64,000 nt of DNA, taken from NCBI GenBank assembly GCA_022419385.1, contig JAJUBI010000006.1:2418001-2482000 (forward strand), written 5' to 3'. The DNA is from Paraconiothyrium sp. Pb-2020 (lineage: Eukaryota; Ascomycota; Dothideomycetes; Pleosporales; Didymosphaeriaceae). Positions 20,363-29,808 of this stretch are shown here, one piece after another (the first letter of the stretch is position 1; each line of letters opens with the position of its first letter). A model generated the notes under the pieces. That model was not told where the DNA came from, ran no database searches, and saw only the letters and a program-made list of their open reading frames with translations. The position numbers and the translations under genes were made by a program.

Positions 20363-22563
20363 ATGAGACTCTCGCCCTACGACTGGCGTCGCCAGGCAGA
20401 GCCTATCCCACAACCTACCCGCGTCAATCTTGGACCTCTCACTACCGTTTTCGTACCACCACCATACTGCTCGCGCGCCGCCCTTGCTGGCTCGCAGGCT
20501 GTCCTCGGACAATCATGTAACCCAATCAATGACAAAACCGCCTCTGCAGCCGACGACACAGGATGCTGGCCCCGTGCAACAGCCTACCCCTCTGCAGCCA
20601 AACCCAAGCTAGCCGGTCTCGGTTTCTATTCCCCGGGCCTGACATGCCCTCAGGGCCACTACAGCGCATGCACGGCGATGTCTACATCAAAAGGTCAAAC
20701 AGCTGCGGCGCCCCAAGTTACGGGAAATTTCCAGTTTCCCCTGGTAGCGGGCGAGACGGCGGTTGGGTGCTGTCCCACCGGATACACGTGTGGTGCGGAT
20801 GGCGGATTCCAGACCTGCCACCAGGTGGCTACGCAGACAAGCTTTGATGCCATGACATGCAGTGGACTGTCTGGCAGTAATCTGGATGGCTTTCGGGTGC
20901 CGATGACTCTGGATGGGGAGACGGTGGCAACGATGGATCTATACGCGCCCATGATCCAGATCAACCACATGGCGACAGATCTACCAAAGACCACAAGTGA
21001 AGCGAGTGCAACTTCGGAGGCGACTGTAGCAAGTACGGAGGCGGCGGAAGCAAGTAGGTCGAGGACGAAGAGCGGCGTGACGGCTTCGGCTACGGCTTCG
21101 GTTACGGTTTCAGCAACCGCTACCGCGACAGACGAGGTCGTGAAGGTGGATAATGTCGATACCGATGAGACTGGAACAAGCACAAAGGCGACACAGACCA
21201 GGACGAGCGCATCAGCTTCCGCATCGGAGACCGATGAGGTTGTTAAAGTCAAGAACGTCAACTCGGAAGGACCAACCCACACATCAACCGACGAGGAGTC
21301 AGCTTCCAAGACGGCGTCTGCGGCAACAGGCGGAAAGACTGTCACGGACGCTTCAGTATCATCGCCCATACCGACTATCGACTGGAGCTCCCCAGACCCG
21401 ACTCTGGCCGTAGGAGCACCTGCAGGCCAAGCAGCGTCCGAAGGCATCGTTTTCGATACCCGACTGCCACCATCCATGGCAAGCACTCTGCTCCCCTCCC
21501 CCACGATCAGCGCGGCGGCGGCGGACGCCACAGCTTCATCATCACCCGAATCTACTTCGACCAGCTTCTCAACAGGTGCCAAAGTTGGCGTAGCTTGTGC
21601 ACCGCTCGCATGCGCCGCTTTGATCCTCCTCGGCATATTCTACTATAAGCGCAGAAGGCAGACCGTTGGGAATTATAAAGAGGGTGACGCCAAATCCATT
21701 TCGTCCGACAGCTCAGGGCCAAGCACATACCAGAGCACGTACTTTGGAGGCAACACCAGCACTGCGCAGGTAGACCAAGTCGATATCAACAATATGAACC
21801 TATCCTGCCCTGTTCCAACTCGCCCCATGAGGACCACGGCGAGCATGAGATGGCGATGAACGGCCCGGGCCCAGCTGTCATCGCACCAGCCGGCTATGGA
21901 CAGCCCGCGAACAAGATGACACCCGCCGACTTCTACGCCAACCCCTGGACCGAGAAGGACGAGTATGAGACGCGGCCTTTCGAGACCGCTGCGTCGCGCT
22001 TTAAGTATGCGCACTCGCTCTCCAACGACGCCGAGAGCATTGAATCCCCTATCGACGGTTCATCCCCCTTTCGACTCAAGCGCAAGAGCACGCTCAAAGG
22101 CCGCGACAAGCTCGAGAAGCGCATCACAGGTCAGGCCAACGAACGTCACGTCTCGATGGAAGGCTCGATAGTGACGGCGAACCCAGACCGCAACTCAGCG
22201 GAGCACTCGCGCTCGTCGCAGGAGAGCGTGGACTGGGACGAAAAGGGGACATTACAGAGATCGACCTCCTTCTCTCGGCCTAGACCCAGACCGAAGACAG
22301 CGGCGAGCAGCGTGTACCCGGACGATAGGGATAGTATCATGAGTTGGGACGCAGCGATGGCGCCGGACATGCCTGACAAGCCGCTGCCATCGATACCCGA
22401 AAAGGGTGGCCTAGATAGGAGTAAGAGCTTCTCGCGCCCGCGACCGAAGAGGGATGAGAGTGCGGATACCCTGGTGGAAGTTGAAGGCGAAGGTAGGGCG
22501 ACAACACCAGTGCCCAAGGGCGTGGTTGCGCCTCCTGTGACGGCAGAGGGTGTGTCTTTCTAG
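20363..22563 (+). CDS. Ser/Thr-rich single-pass surface protein with frame break
   Basis: The ectodomain has spaced cysteines (PPPYC, GQSCNP, GCWP, GLTCPQGHYSAC, VGCCPTGYTCG, FQTCH), then a Ser/Thr/Ala-rich stalk. One membrane helix follows near residues 409-430 (GVACAPLACAALILLGIFYY), then a basic stop-transfer (KRRRQT) and a cytoplasmic tail. No classical signal peptide is seen at the chosen ATG. The frame from 20363 stops at 21859 while the tail continues in another frame to 22563. Either a 62-bp phase-0 intron at 21770-21831 joins them (total about 712 residues), or one G was lost at 21768-21770. The second is attractive because the new frame reads naturally through RPSRYQQYEPI. Overall shape recalls fungal wall-stress-type sensors; function is unproven. 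Confidence 0.7.
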
Positions 22564-23041
22564 TGCTGTTCTGTTTTGTTCCATTCTTGCATAATCTGCA
22601 CTTGATTCCCACATGATTGAGCAACTGAAGCGCGGTGTTGACAAAGGTTTGGGGATAGACTTTGAGAAGGCCCTCGCGGTTTTTAATCTTTAACTTCTGT
22701 TGTCCATGTTTGTAGGTCTGTAAATAGTGTTAACACGAGAGCTATGCATTTGATATCTGGTGACAGACCCTGCCTCGTTCGTATCCTGAAAAGCTTCCTG
22801 CATGAACCCCTTGACATTGCTTTTAACAAACAAGTTCCGTCTAAAGTCTCATAACGCCAGTCCTACTTGTGCCCCGGTATCATATACTGACTGCTCGCTG
22901 GATAGTCGTCTTCTTACTTCCCCTCGCTGGCCACTCACGGTCCACAGCCTGACTGTACGGCTGGATGCTGGATGGCTTCGCCTGTCTGAGTTTGGCATCT
23001 TGTACTACTCAATCGATAATTCCCCTTCCGCAACACGTCAC
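22564..23041. other. Convergent 3' intergenic region
   Basis: About 480 bp between the ends of the surface-protein gene (+) and BUD31 (-). No gene is seen; it presumably holds both 3' untranslated regions. Confidence 0.5.
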
Positions 23042-23551
23042 TCAGTCACTCGACGCGCAACCCCGACATCCGCAGTTCACACACTGGATCTCCTGCCCCT
23101 CCTTCAACTGCTCCTTCGGCACGCGACAGATGCACGTCGAACGAAAGTTGGTCTCCTTGGTCTGAATGCACCGTGTGCAGCAAAGCTGATAGAAGTCAGC
23201 ACCAAATGACGTCGAAACGACAGTTTTCCGATAGCACCGACTCACCTTCTCATACCCCTGCTTCTTCCACTTGGCAATCAAATTCGGATCCGCATAACCG
23301 TTCTTGAGTAGCCAGTCGTACAGCTTCCTATCGATGGCCTCCTTCTCGTAGTACAGGTCATAGATGTAGCGGGAGCGCTGGTGCGTGATTTGGAAGATGG
23401 GCCACGTCATTTCGTATTTTTTCTTGCCTTCATGCGAGGCATTTTCGGCATCTTTCATGGCGGCGGCGAACTCGAGGAGCGTGTCTTCAATGTCGTCGAA
23501 GCCTTCTGGGGGAGCTTTTTTGGAAGCGCGGGCAGTGCGGACGGGTGGCAT
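23042..23551 (-). CDS. BUD31: BUD31/G10 pre-mRNA splicing factor
   Basis: Exon 1 is 23246-23551 and exon 2 is 23042-23185, with a 60-bp GTGAGT...CAG intron, giving 149 residues, the usual family length. BUD31 (Cwf14) is a nuclear protein of the activated spliceosome. Conserved parts are PPEGFDDIEDTLLEF, RSRYIYDLYY, AIDRKLYDWLLKNGYAD, LIAKWKKQGYEK and the zinc-binding cysteine-rich tail (LCCTRCIQ, STCICRVPK, CVNCGCRGCAS). The intron is a multiple of three and has no stop. Its retention would insert 20 residues just before the first zinc-cluster cysteines. The start lies 233 bp from the divergent complex I subunit gene, so the two share a short promoter. Confidence 0.95.
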   Translation of the reverse strand: MPPVRTARASKKAPPEGFDDIEDTLLEFAAAMKDAENASHEGKKKYEMTWPIFQITHQRSRYIYDLYYEKEAIDRKLYDWLLKNGYADPNLIAKWKKQGYEKVSRCYRKTVVSTSFGADFYQLCCTRCIQTKETNFRSTCICRVPKEQLKEGQEIQCVNCGCRGCASSD

Positions 23552-23784
23552 GGTCGAAATCTATAGACCTCGAACTAGGATGCTATGGTAGTGGTTTCGA
23601 GGGAGAAAGCGTAGGTCGTGTGCTATGCCGTGTGTTGGGTGGCTAGAGCGGCTGGGCGTTGTTGCGCTTCAGTAACTTTATGTCGAATGGCGCTAACCGA
23701 ACGCTTGGCGAACCGCGCTCCGCATCGTCACTTTACTGCAGACGAGCTCCGACGAACAGCAACAGCTCAACTACGCCCGCCATA

Positions 23785-24435
23785 ATGACCATCAATCCTA
23801 CATACCTCGCCCAGCGCACGCGCTCATGTCAGTCACCCGCTGTATAACACCATTGGGACTCCCAGAACGCTAACAAGCCCGCAGCGGTGAATTGGACGGA
23901 TGCGAAGAAGAGGGTGCTGCACAGCTATCGGGACTGGCTGCGATCGGTACGTGGCTCCTACACGCCCTCGGAAGCATGCTTTACGCTGCATTCTCAGCGC
24001 AGCTGAAGCAGGAAAGGTGGGAGGGAAGAGCAGACGCTAATGGCGATCCAGGCCCCGGAGATCCAAAACATGTACTCGCTCAGCATGCCTATTTCCCAGC
24101 TCCGGACCAAGATGCGCCAGGAGTTCGAGCGACACCGATACGTGAACCAGCTCAGGACAGTCGACGTGCTGCTCTTCAACAGCCACCAGGAGTTCCAGGT
24201 ATAACCGGCCAATTCAGAGTGCAGGCACAGCGCAGAACGTGATATTGACGGGTAAATAGGAAACGCTGAACTACTGGAAACAGCTCTCACATGTACTCAA
24301 GTACTTCCGCACAGAGGAGGAACCCAAGGCGCGGTTGCCGAGCAACTTCATCAATGGGTTCTTGGAGGTAAGCTGACGGACAGTGTATGTGAGTGTCGAT
24401 GTAATAGCTGATTGTGATAGGGCCGCAACGCTTGA
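23785..24435 (+). CDS. NDUFA6: Mitochondrial complex I LYR subunit (NDUFA6/B14 type)
   Basis: Five exons: 23785-23827, 23885-23946, 24052-24198, 24260-24367 and 24421-24435. The four introns have GT-AG ends, and the assembled protein is 124 residues. The final exon codes for only four residues and the stop. The product carries the LYR-type motif VLHSYRDWLRS, then MPISQLRTKMRQEFERHRYV and a C-terminal segment with LSHVLKYFRTEEEPKARLP. This matches the accessory subunit called NDUFA6 in mammals and about 14.8 kDa in Neurospora, which binds acyl carrier protein on the peripheral arm. Introns 1 and 2 have good branch sites (GCTAACA, CGCTAATG). The frame is continuous across every junction. Confidence 0.9.
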
Positions 24436-24627
24436 AGTGGAATGGTTGGCAAGGGAGGACATCGGAGACGTGTACATAAGACAATACCATTTCCTTTCCT
24501 ATGAACGCCAACAGGTTCTCGTGAAATCGTGAAACGCCATGCAATGCATCCTTCTAGTGACCACCTCAAATCACGTGCTTGCATACCCTCCCGGGCTATT
24601 CATATGTTACATGCAATCGAAGGCGAA

Positions 24628-25257
24628 TTACGATTGCATCTGGTTGTTGCGGAACTCCTCTCTCGCAACGGTGAATTTCTCCGTGACTACGTCGCACATA
24701 TCCATGAGATCTTGCAGGCCCTTGTCTAGGATGTCAAAGACGTCCACGTTGTCTGTTCGCCGCGTCAGTCGAATCCGTCATTTACATATAAATAAGACCA
24801 AAAGAATTGAAGGCAACGTACCGTAGCTTTGGATGCGGATATTCATCTTCGCCTCGGACGGATGCGGAATGGAGTAGCCGCAGAACTCTACATCAGGACT
24901 GTATCCTCGTTAGCAAAGCTCTCGCCCCCAAAATACCGATCATACCATCTCTCGTCAGATTAAAGGTAAAAAGGGCTGTCTAAGCTTACTTCTTCATAAT
25001 GATATACCGCAGCGCATTGCCTAGCGTGTGATCCTCGCCATCAAACTGGAACGACGCAGCATGCTTCTGAGCTCCCGGCAACTGTGCTGCCATTAGTCTC
25101 TATCGCATAATCGCCATTGCTTTGCGACCACGGGATTGAGACGTACCACGCGCACACGATCGTGATCAACCTGTTCGGGAATTTCGTCAATGTCTTTGAT
25201 CGATATCGGCGTCACGATGGGAAATTCCTGGCCCTGGATGATTGGTTTGGCTGACAT
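24628..25257 (-). CDS. RPC19: RNA polymerases I and III subunit RPC19 (AC19)
   Basis: Four exons on the minus strand: 25147-25257, 24990-25081, 24822-24898 and 24628-24752, giving 134 residues. The signature of the RpoA-dimerisation family is clear: SFQFDGEDHTLGNALRYII, then PDVEFCGYSIPHPSEAKMNIRIQSY, DVFDILDKGLQDLMDMC and a C-terminal helix ending FRNNQMQS. AC19 pairs with AC40 to nucleate RNA polymerases I and III. Introns are 65, 91 and 69 bp with GTACGT, GTAAGC and GTACGT donors and CAG acceptors. Its start is 355 bp from the divergent HIS3 start. Its 3' end is 192 bp from the complex I gene. Confidence 0.93.
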
Positions 25258-25612
25258 GTTGCCTCTGTGCTATCTTTTGTCCGTTGTTTTGCTCTCTTTA
25301 TTTCCCTTTTGATCTGTTGCTGCGTTGTCGTCTGGCGGTTTTATCGATATCAAAAAAATTTGGAGCTAGAAGCTGGTTGGCCGATGCGCCACACCACCGA
25401 TGCGACGAGCATTTCTCAGCCCTGCGCATGCCAAGGCCGACCGGCGTAATGGTGGGGAACATTTTTGGGCGGGCGAGACCCCGCGGCTTCCTTCACTTTT
25501 ATTGTCATAAGCGATTCCTGAAATCCCAATTGCAACACCACAACGCCAACCACACCCCTGTCTGTCTTCTTCCTTCTTGCTCTTCATCACCACAAACGGG
25601 GACATAGCAATT
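25258..25612. promoter_or_regulatory. Divergent RPC19-HIS3 promoter region
   Basis: A 355-bp stretch between two divergent start codons. No TGACTCA element was seen, unlike upstream of argJ. TC-rich tracts occur on both sides. Confidence 0.5.
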
Positions 25613-26378
25613 ATGGCCCGTACCGCAACCATCAACCGCGACACCAACGAGACCAAGATCCAAGTCACCCTCAACCTCGATGGCGGCGAGCTCCTCCCTT
25701 TTGAATCCACACCCTTCTGGGACAACATCGACAAGCAGGCACAAAATGGCACCGACAAAGACCACGCATCACAAAAGAGCACATCCCAGGCGATAAGCGT
25801 AGACACCGGTATCGGCTTCCTCGACCACATGCTACACGCTCTGTCCAAACACGCCGGCTGGTCCCTCCGCTTGCGTTGCAAGGGCGATCTGCACATTGAT
25901 GACCACCACACCGCCGAGGACACTTGTCTGGCGTTGGGCGCGGCGTTCAAGGAGGCGTTGAAGGGAAGCACGGGGCTTGCGCGATTCGGGTACGCGTATG
26001 CGCCGCTGGACGAGGCGCTGTCCCGAGCGGTGATAGATCTGTCCAATCGTCCGTTCTGTGTGACAGAGTTGGGGCTGAGGAGGGAGAAGATTGGGGATTT
26101 GAGTACGGGTGAGTAGAGCCAATTGCTCAATCGGGAAAGTAGGGGGGTGGTAAAGGGACAGATGGGCTGACCAGGCGACAGAGATGATACCGCATTGCCT
26201 GCAATCGTTCGCACAGGCCTCGGGCACCACGCTGCACGTCGACTGTCTCCGCGGCGACAACGACCACCACCGCGCCGAGTCAGCCTTCAAGGCGCTTGCT
26301 GTCGCCATACGGCAGGCCACCACCGTCATAAAGCAGTGGGAGGGTGAGGTCAGGAGTACGAAGGGTGTATTGTACTAG
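25613..26378 (+). CDS. HIS3: Imidazoleglycerol-phosphate dehydratase
   Basis: Exons 25613-26108 and 26182-26378 are split by a 73-bp GTGAGT...CAG intron, giving 230 residues. The enzyme removes water from imidazole glycerol phosphate in histidine synthesis, using a di-manganese centre. The metal-binding repeats are visible: GFLDHMLHALSKHAGW, DDHHTAEDTCLALG and DNDHHRAESAFKALA. The start MARTATINRDTNETKI matches the family N-terminus. An in-frame ATG 12 codons upstream (25577) is possible but less typical. The tail RSTKGVLY is also typical. Confidence 0.96.
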
Positions 26379-27551
26379 GCAGATGGTCGGGTACAGGTTA
26401 AGATAGCGGAAGTGTTACCAGTAGATTAATAGGGCCTCTGATGGTAGTTCGGCTTGGAGTACCTTTCTTACGCTGGATGAGCGTGGATCGACGATATGTA
26501 TGAAGGGTTATGGTAGACTTGTAAAAACCTCTTGGCCACAACGAAACCACATCTCCGATTTCAAGGTGGTTCTCTCAATGATTGCATCAAAACTCCGTCA
26601 TAGCAGATTTCATCTTCCACTACAGCCCAAGTGCGAAATCAGAATTTCGCGACGAATTGGTTGTACTTCAAGGCGAGGAGCTTTGTGGTTGGAAGAGGAC
26701 ACACGATGAAAGTAGCAAAACCATATCATTCTGAACCTCAAGGCAACGACCAAACAAGCAAGCAAGCAAGCAAGCTAAAGAACGCAAACCATCCATCCGT
26801 TTCCCAGAGTAACTATGCAAACATTACAGTTTGTCAATCATCAAGCTAACCCTTCAACATCAACGACGAACACATCCACCACATCGACTCGTGAGCTTCC
26901 AATCCTCTCGTAAGGATCCAAACCATATCCTCATGATCGTCTCAAGGGAAGGTAACATGAAAGCTACGCAAGTCGACGGCCAGAAAAGAATGACAAAAAA
27001 GCAGGTAAACATTCCAAAACGCCATTTACAAGTTCAAAATAATCGACTCGCTCGCATGTATAGACAATTCGCTCGCTAGGAGTCCATCCCCAAAAGACGC
27101 CTCTCATTAGGACAATAACGCATTAAGGACATAGAGGTATAGAAGGACCGGCCCGATAACTCGGTATAATCATGGGTATCGTTGGTCGTGACATCGTTAC
27201 AAGGCGTATTCAAGAGTCATGTTATCCAGCGGGTAAGATGTTGATGGAGCATGTCGATAGGGAGAGGCGGAGTAGAAGACAACAGGGTAGTAAAGGTAGG
27301 CGAACATTGGTGCGCCACAAGTGAACGACAAACAAGAGCATGAAGCAAGTGATCTGCCAAGCTCAGTCACCCCGTTTCGGCTTGGCCCGATTCCCAACTG
27401 GCTATTGTTACTCCGAGGGAGGCCGTTTCAGGCCTACAACTTTGGAGCTCAAGCCGCGATGGAGGCCAGGACATGCGAACGCTGGGCAGAAAAAGAGTTC
27501 GAGCAAATAAATGCCTGATGGACGGATGCCAAGAAGTAGAAGTATCGTCAT
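26379..27551. other. Convergent intergenic region with CAAG microsatellite
   Basis: About 1.2 kb between HIS3 (+) and the forkhead gene (-). No gene is supported. It is AC/AG-rich, with a (CAAG)5 tract at 26755-26774. Confidence 0.5.
26755..26774 (+). repeat. (CAAG)5 microsatellite
   Basis: Five perfect tandem copies of CAAG in non-coding sequence downstream of HIS3. Confidence 0.9.
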
Positions 27552-29228
27552 CTAGAACCTCGAGGTGGCGCTGCGAGCAAGACCGGGTCTTGTTGCCGCC
27601 TTCTTCTGGGGCGAGCCGTTGGGGGCAACCGCAGACGACGAAGACCTTGCGCCAATCTTTGCGAAGCCTTGCAACAGGTCGATGCCAGGCTCAGACTCGT
27701 CACTGTGCAAGAGATGGGAGAAGTCCTCTTCTTCGTTCGGTGCGTCGGAAATGCCACCAAGGGACTTCAATGGAGTAAAGCCCGTATGGGCGTTCTCCTG
27801 ATCGAGAGTAGGAAAGTTGAAGTCTGGCAGTGGAGTAGAGGTCGGAGGCTTTAGCAATGGCGCCTTAAGAGGCGAGGCACCGCGTGTAGGAGAGAGGTTA
27901 GGGATGTTGAGGAACGCAGACGAGAGCTTCCAATTGGGTGTGGGAGATTTGGTGAGATTGAAGTTGGATTTTGTGCCCGTGATGTCAGCCAGAGCGCCAG
28001 TGGATGTGACAGCACGTTCAAGACGCGGGCGTTTGGCGCTCTTCTTGAGAGGGCTCTCCTGGTAATCGAAGTCACCAAAGATGTCAAAGGTGCTCTCGAA
28101 ACCATGGCCAACTAGGTTGACGTTCTCCTCGTTTGGCACGTTGACAGCCGGGCTCCATGTTTTGAAGTCCAGATAGGACGTGTCAACCCAGGTCGCAAGG
28201 CTTTTGTCCGGAGACCCACCGACGAGCTCACGCATCTTGTTCCTGTGATTGCGAAGGTTGGTGTTAGGCGACGCAGATGCCGGAGGGAGGGCCGGTCGCT
28301 TGAAAACAATAGCGGGCGTCAGTGGGTCGACAACCTTGCCGGTTGGGCGCAATGGCGATGAGATGAGTGAGTGACCACTGGGCTGCTTCACGTGAGGCCT
28401 CAATTTGGTCGGTGAATCGTACGACGATCCACGGATCCGCGCAATCTCCTCTTCGGCCCGGCCTCGCTTGATAGAAGGGCGATCGAGATCGGCTTCGGAG
28501 GTCTGTGCAGGTCCAAGCTTGATCGCGGAGGACTCAATCGAGGAGTAATATCCGCTGTCACCAAACTTGCGCTTTCGTCCGCCAGAACGGCTGCTGGGAG
28601 GAAAGCGTGGCGCGCGCGGTGGCGTGTCGTCGCGTAGAGATCGCGAGACAGGTGCTGGTGGTGATGAACGAATATCGGCCGGCGGCGGCGACGACGGTAG
28701 CCGACGCGGTGGAAGCATGGTAGCGGGATCATGGCCGTCGTGTGCAGCGGGATCCGAGCAGGGAATCGTGGCGTCGGAGGACAATTCCGTCTCCTCGGGG
28801 AATTTGCTTGAGTCAAAGCCTTTGCTCGAGCTCAAGGGGGGAAAGCTCGCGGACGCTGACGTCGTTGGGCGTGCCATCTCGTTGGAATAGGCCGGCGCAA
28901 ACCCATCTGGGTTAGTTGGCCTGCGAGTCGTCCTGACCTTGTAGTACTGCTTCTCGAAGCCCTCATTGATTACCCAGTAGTGGCCTTTTCCGGGGTCATC
29001 CTTGGGACGCTCCATCTTGTTGAAGCTCTTGCTGAGAGACAGATTGTGGCGGATGCTGTTTTGCCAACCAGTGTCTTGCGAGTTGCGATAGAAGGCGAAA
29101 GTGTCCGAGATCCATTTGTAGATCTGGGCCAGTGTCAATTGACGTTTGGGTGCGCGCAGAATGGCCATTCCGATGAGCTGTGCATAGCTGTATGGCGGCT
29201 TCAGTCCATCATCGTCCACTGCAGGCAT
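27552..29228 (-). CDS. Forkhead transcription factor (main open frame)
   Basis: A 558-residue open frame. The fork-head DNA-binding domain sits at the very N-terminus, about residues 8-105: KPPYSYAQLIGMAIL, LTLAQIYKWISDTFAFYR, GWQNSIRHNLSLSKSF and GKGHYWVINEGFE. The rest is Ser/Pro-rich and basic, with possible CDK-type S/T-P sites and KRPRLERAV. The absence of an FHA domain suggests an HCM1/Sep1-type cell-cycle regulator rather than an FKH2 type. The ATG at 29228 is probably not the native start. Upstream codons in the same frame give GPLPGPDE, typical of the sequence before this domain, until a TAG at 29259-29261. Further conserved-looking N-terminal sequence continues to 29808 in several frames. 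Confidence 0.88.
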   Translation of the reverse strand: MPAVDDDGLKPPYSYAQLIGMAILRAPKRQLTLAQIYKWISDTFAFYRNSQDTGWQNSIRHNLSLSKSFNKMERPKDDPGKGHYWVINEGFEKQYYKVRTTRRPTNPDGFAPAYSNEMARPTTSASASFPPLSSSKGFDSSKFPEETELSSDATIPCSDPAAHDGHDPATMLPPRRLPSSPPPADIRSSPPAPVSRSLRDDTPPRAPRFPPSSRSGGRKRKFGDSGYYSSIESSAIKLGPAQTSEADLDRPSIKRGRAEEEIARIRGSSYDSPTKLRPHVKQPSGHSLISSPLRPTGKVVDPLTPAIVFKRPALPPASASPNTNLRNHRNKMRELVGGSPDKSLATWVDTSYLDFKTWSPAVNVPNEENVNLVGHGFESTFDIFGDFDYQESPLKKSAKRPRLERAVTSTGALADITGTKSNFNLTKSPTPNWKLSSAFLNIPNLSPTRGASPLKAPLLKPPTSTPLPDFNFPTLDQENAHTGFTPLKSLGGISDAPNEEEDFSHLLHSDESEPGIDLLQGFAKIGARSSSSAVAPNGSPQKKAATRPGLARSATSRF

Positions 29229-29808
29229 TTCGTCGGGTCCAGGGAGCGGTCCATCTTCCTACCAAAACGTGCTTCCCGTATCTTCGGCTTCTTGCTCCGC
29301 TCTCGGGGGGGCTGCATCCCCGAGTGGCCTCTTATTCACGGACTTCACTGGCGGCTCTGCCGCGACAAGCTTGGGCAATGATGTTTCCGGTAACGCGTAT
29401 ACGTTCTCTTTGTCCATCTGGCGGGGAAGCTGGCAAAGAAGTGTGGATTGGGGGCCATGACGTGAGCCTGGCCGGCATATGGCCTAGGAGCCTTCTTCAT
29501 GGCGCGTCGGTCTCGAATTGCGGCTCTCGGGGCGGTGGTAGAGATACTGAGTTGAGGTCCTTCTCGGCAAGGGCGCTGGGTGGAGGAGAGCTGGAGACGT
29601 GGCGTGTCTTTCGCGGTGAGCGTTCCTGTGCGAAGGGCTGCGGCGGCGCCAGTAGGGTGTGGGAGTGATTTGACACGTCGGTCACGGGTGGAAATGCGTC
29701 CAGGTACTGTGGATCGAAGGCTGCGACCTCGTGGTGGTCCTGTGGGAGGATAGGGTCCTGAAAAATCTGCAGTGAGGCGTGTCGACGCGTAGCAGCCATG
29801 GTGAACAC
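29229..29808 (-). pseudogene. Broken N-terminal coding region of the forkhead gene
   Basis: Three coding-like segments lead into the forkhead frame. From ATG 29808 or 29799 (MAATRRHASLQIFQDPILPQ) a 103-codon frame ends at a TGA after ETDAP. A second frame then reads MKKAPRPYAGQAHVMAPNPH. A third starts at 29417 (MDKENVYALPETSLPKLV), reads through NKRPLGDAAPP and stops at the TAG at 29259-29261. Each of the first two changes needs only one missing base, and GDAAPP sits on a C7 run. No intron with a normal donor and phase joins the pieces. This is either assembly indels in an intact gene or a truncated allele. Confidence 0.6.
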
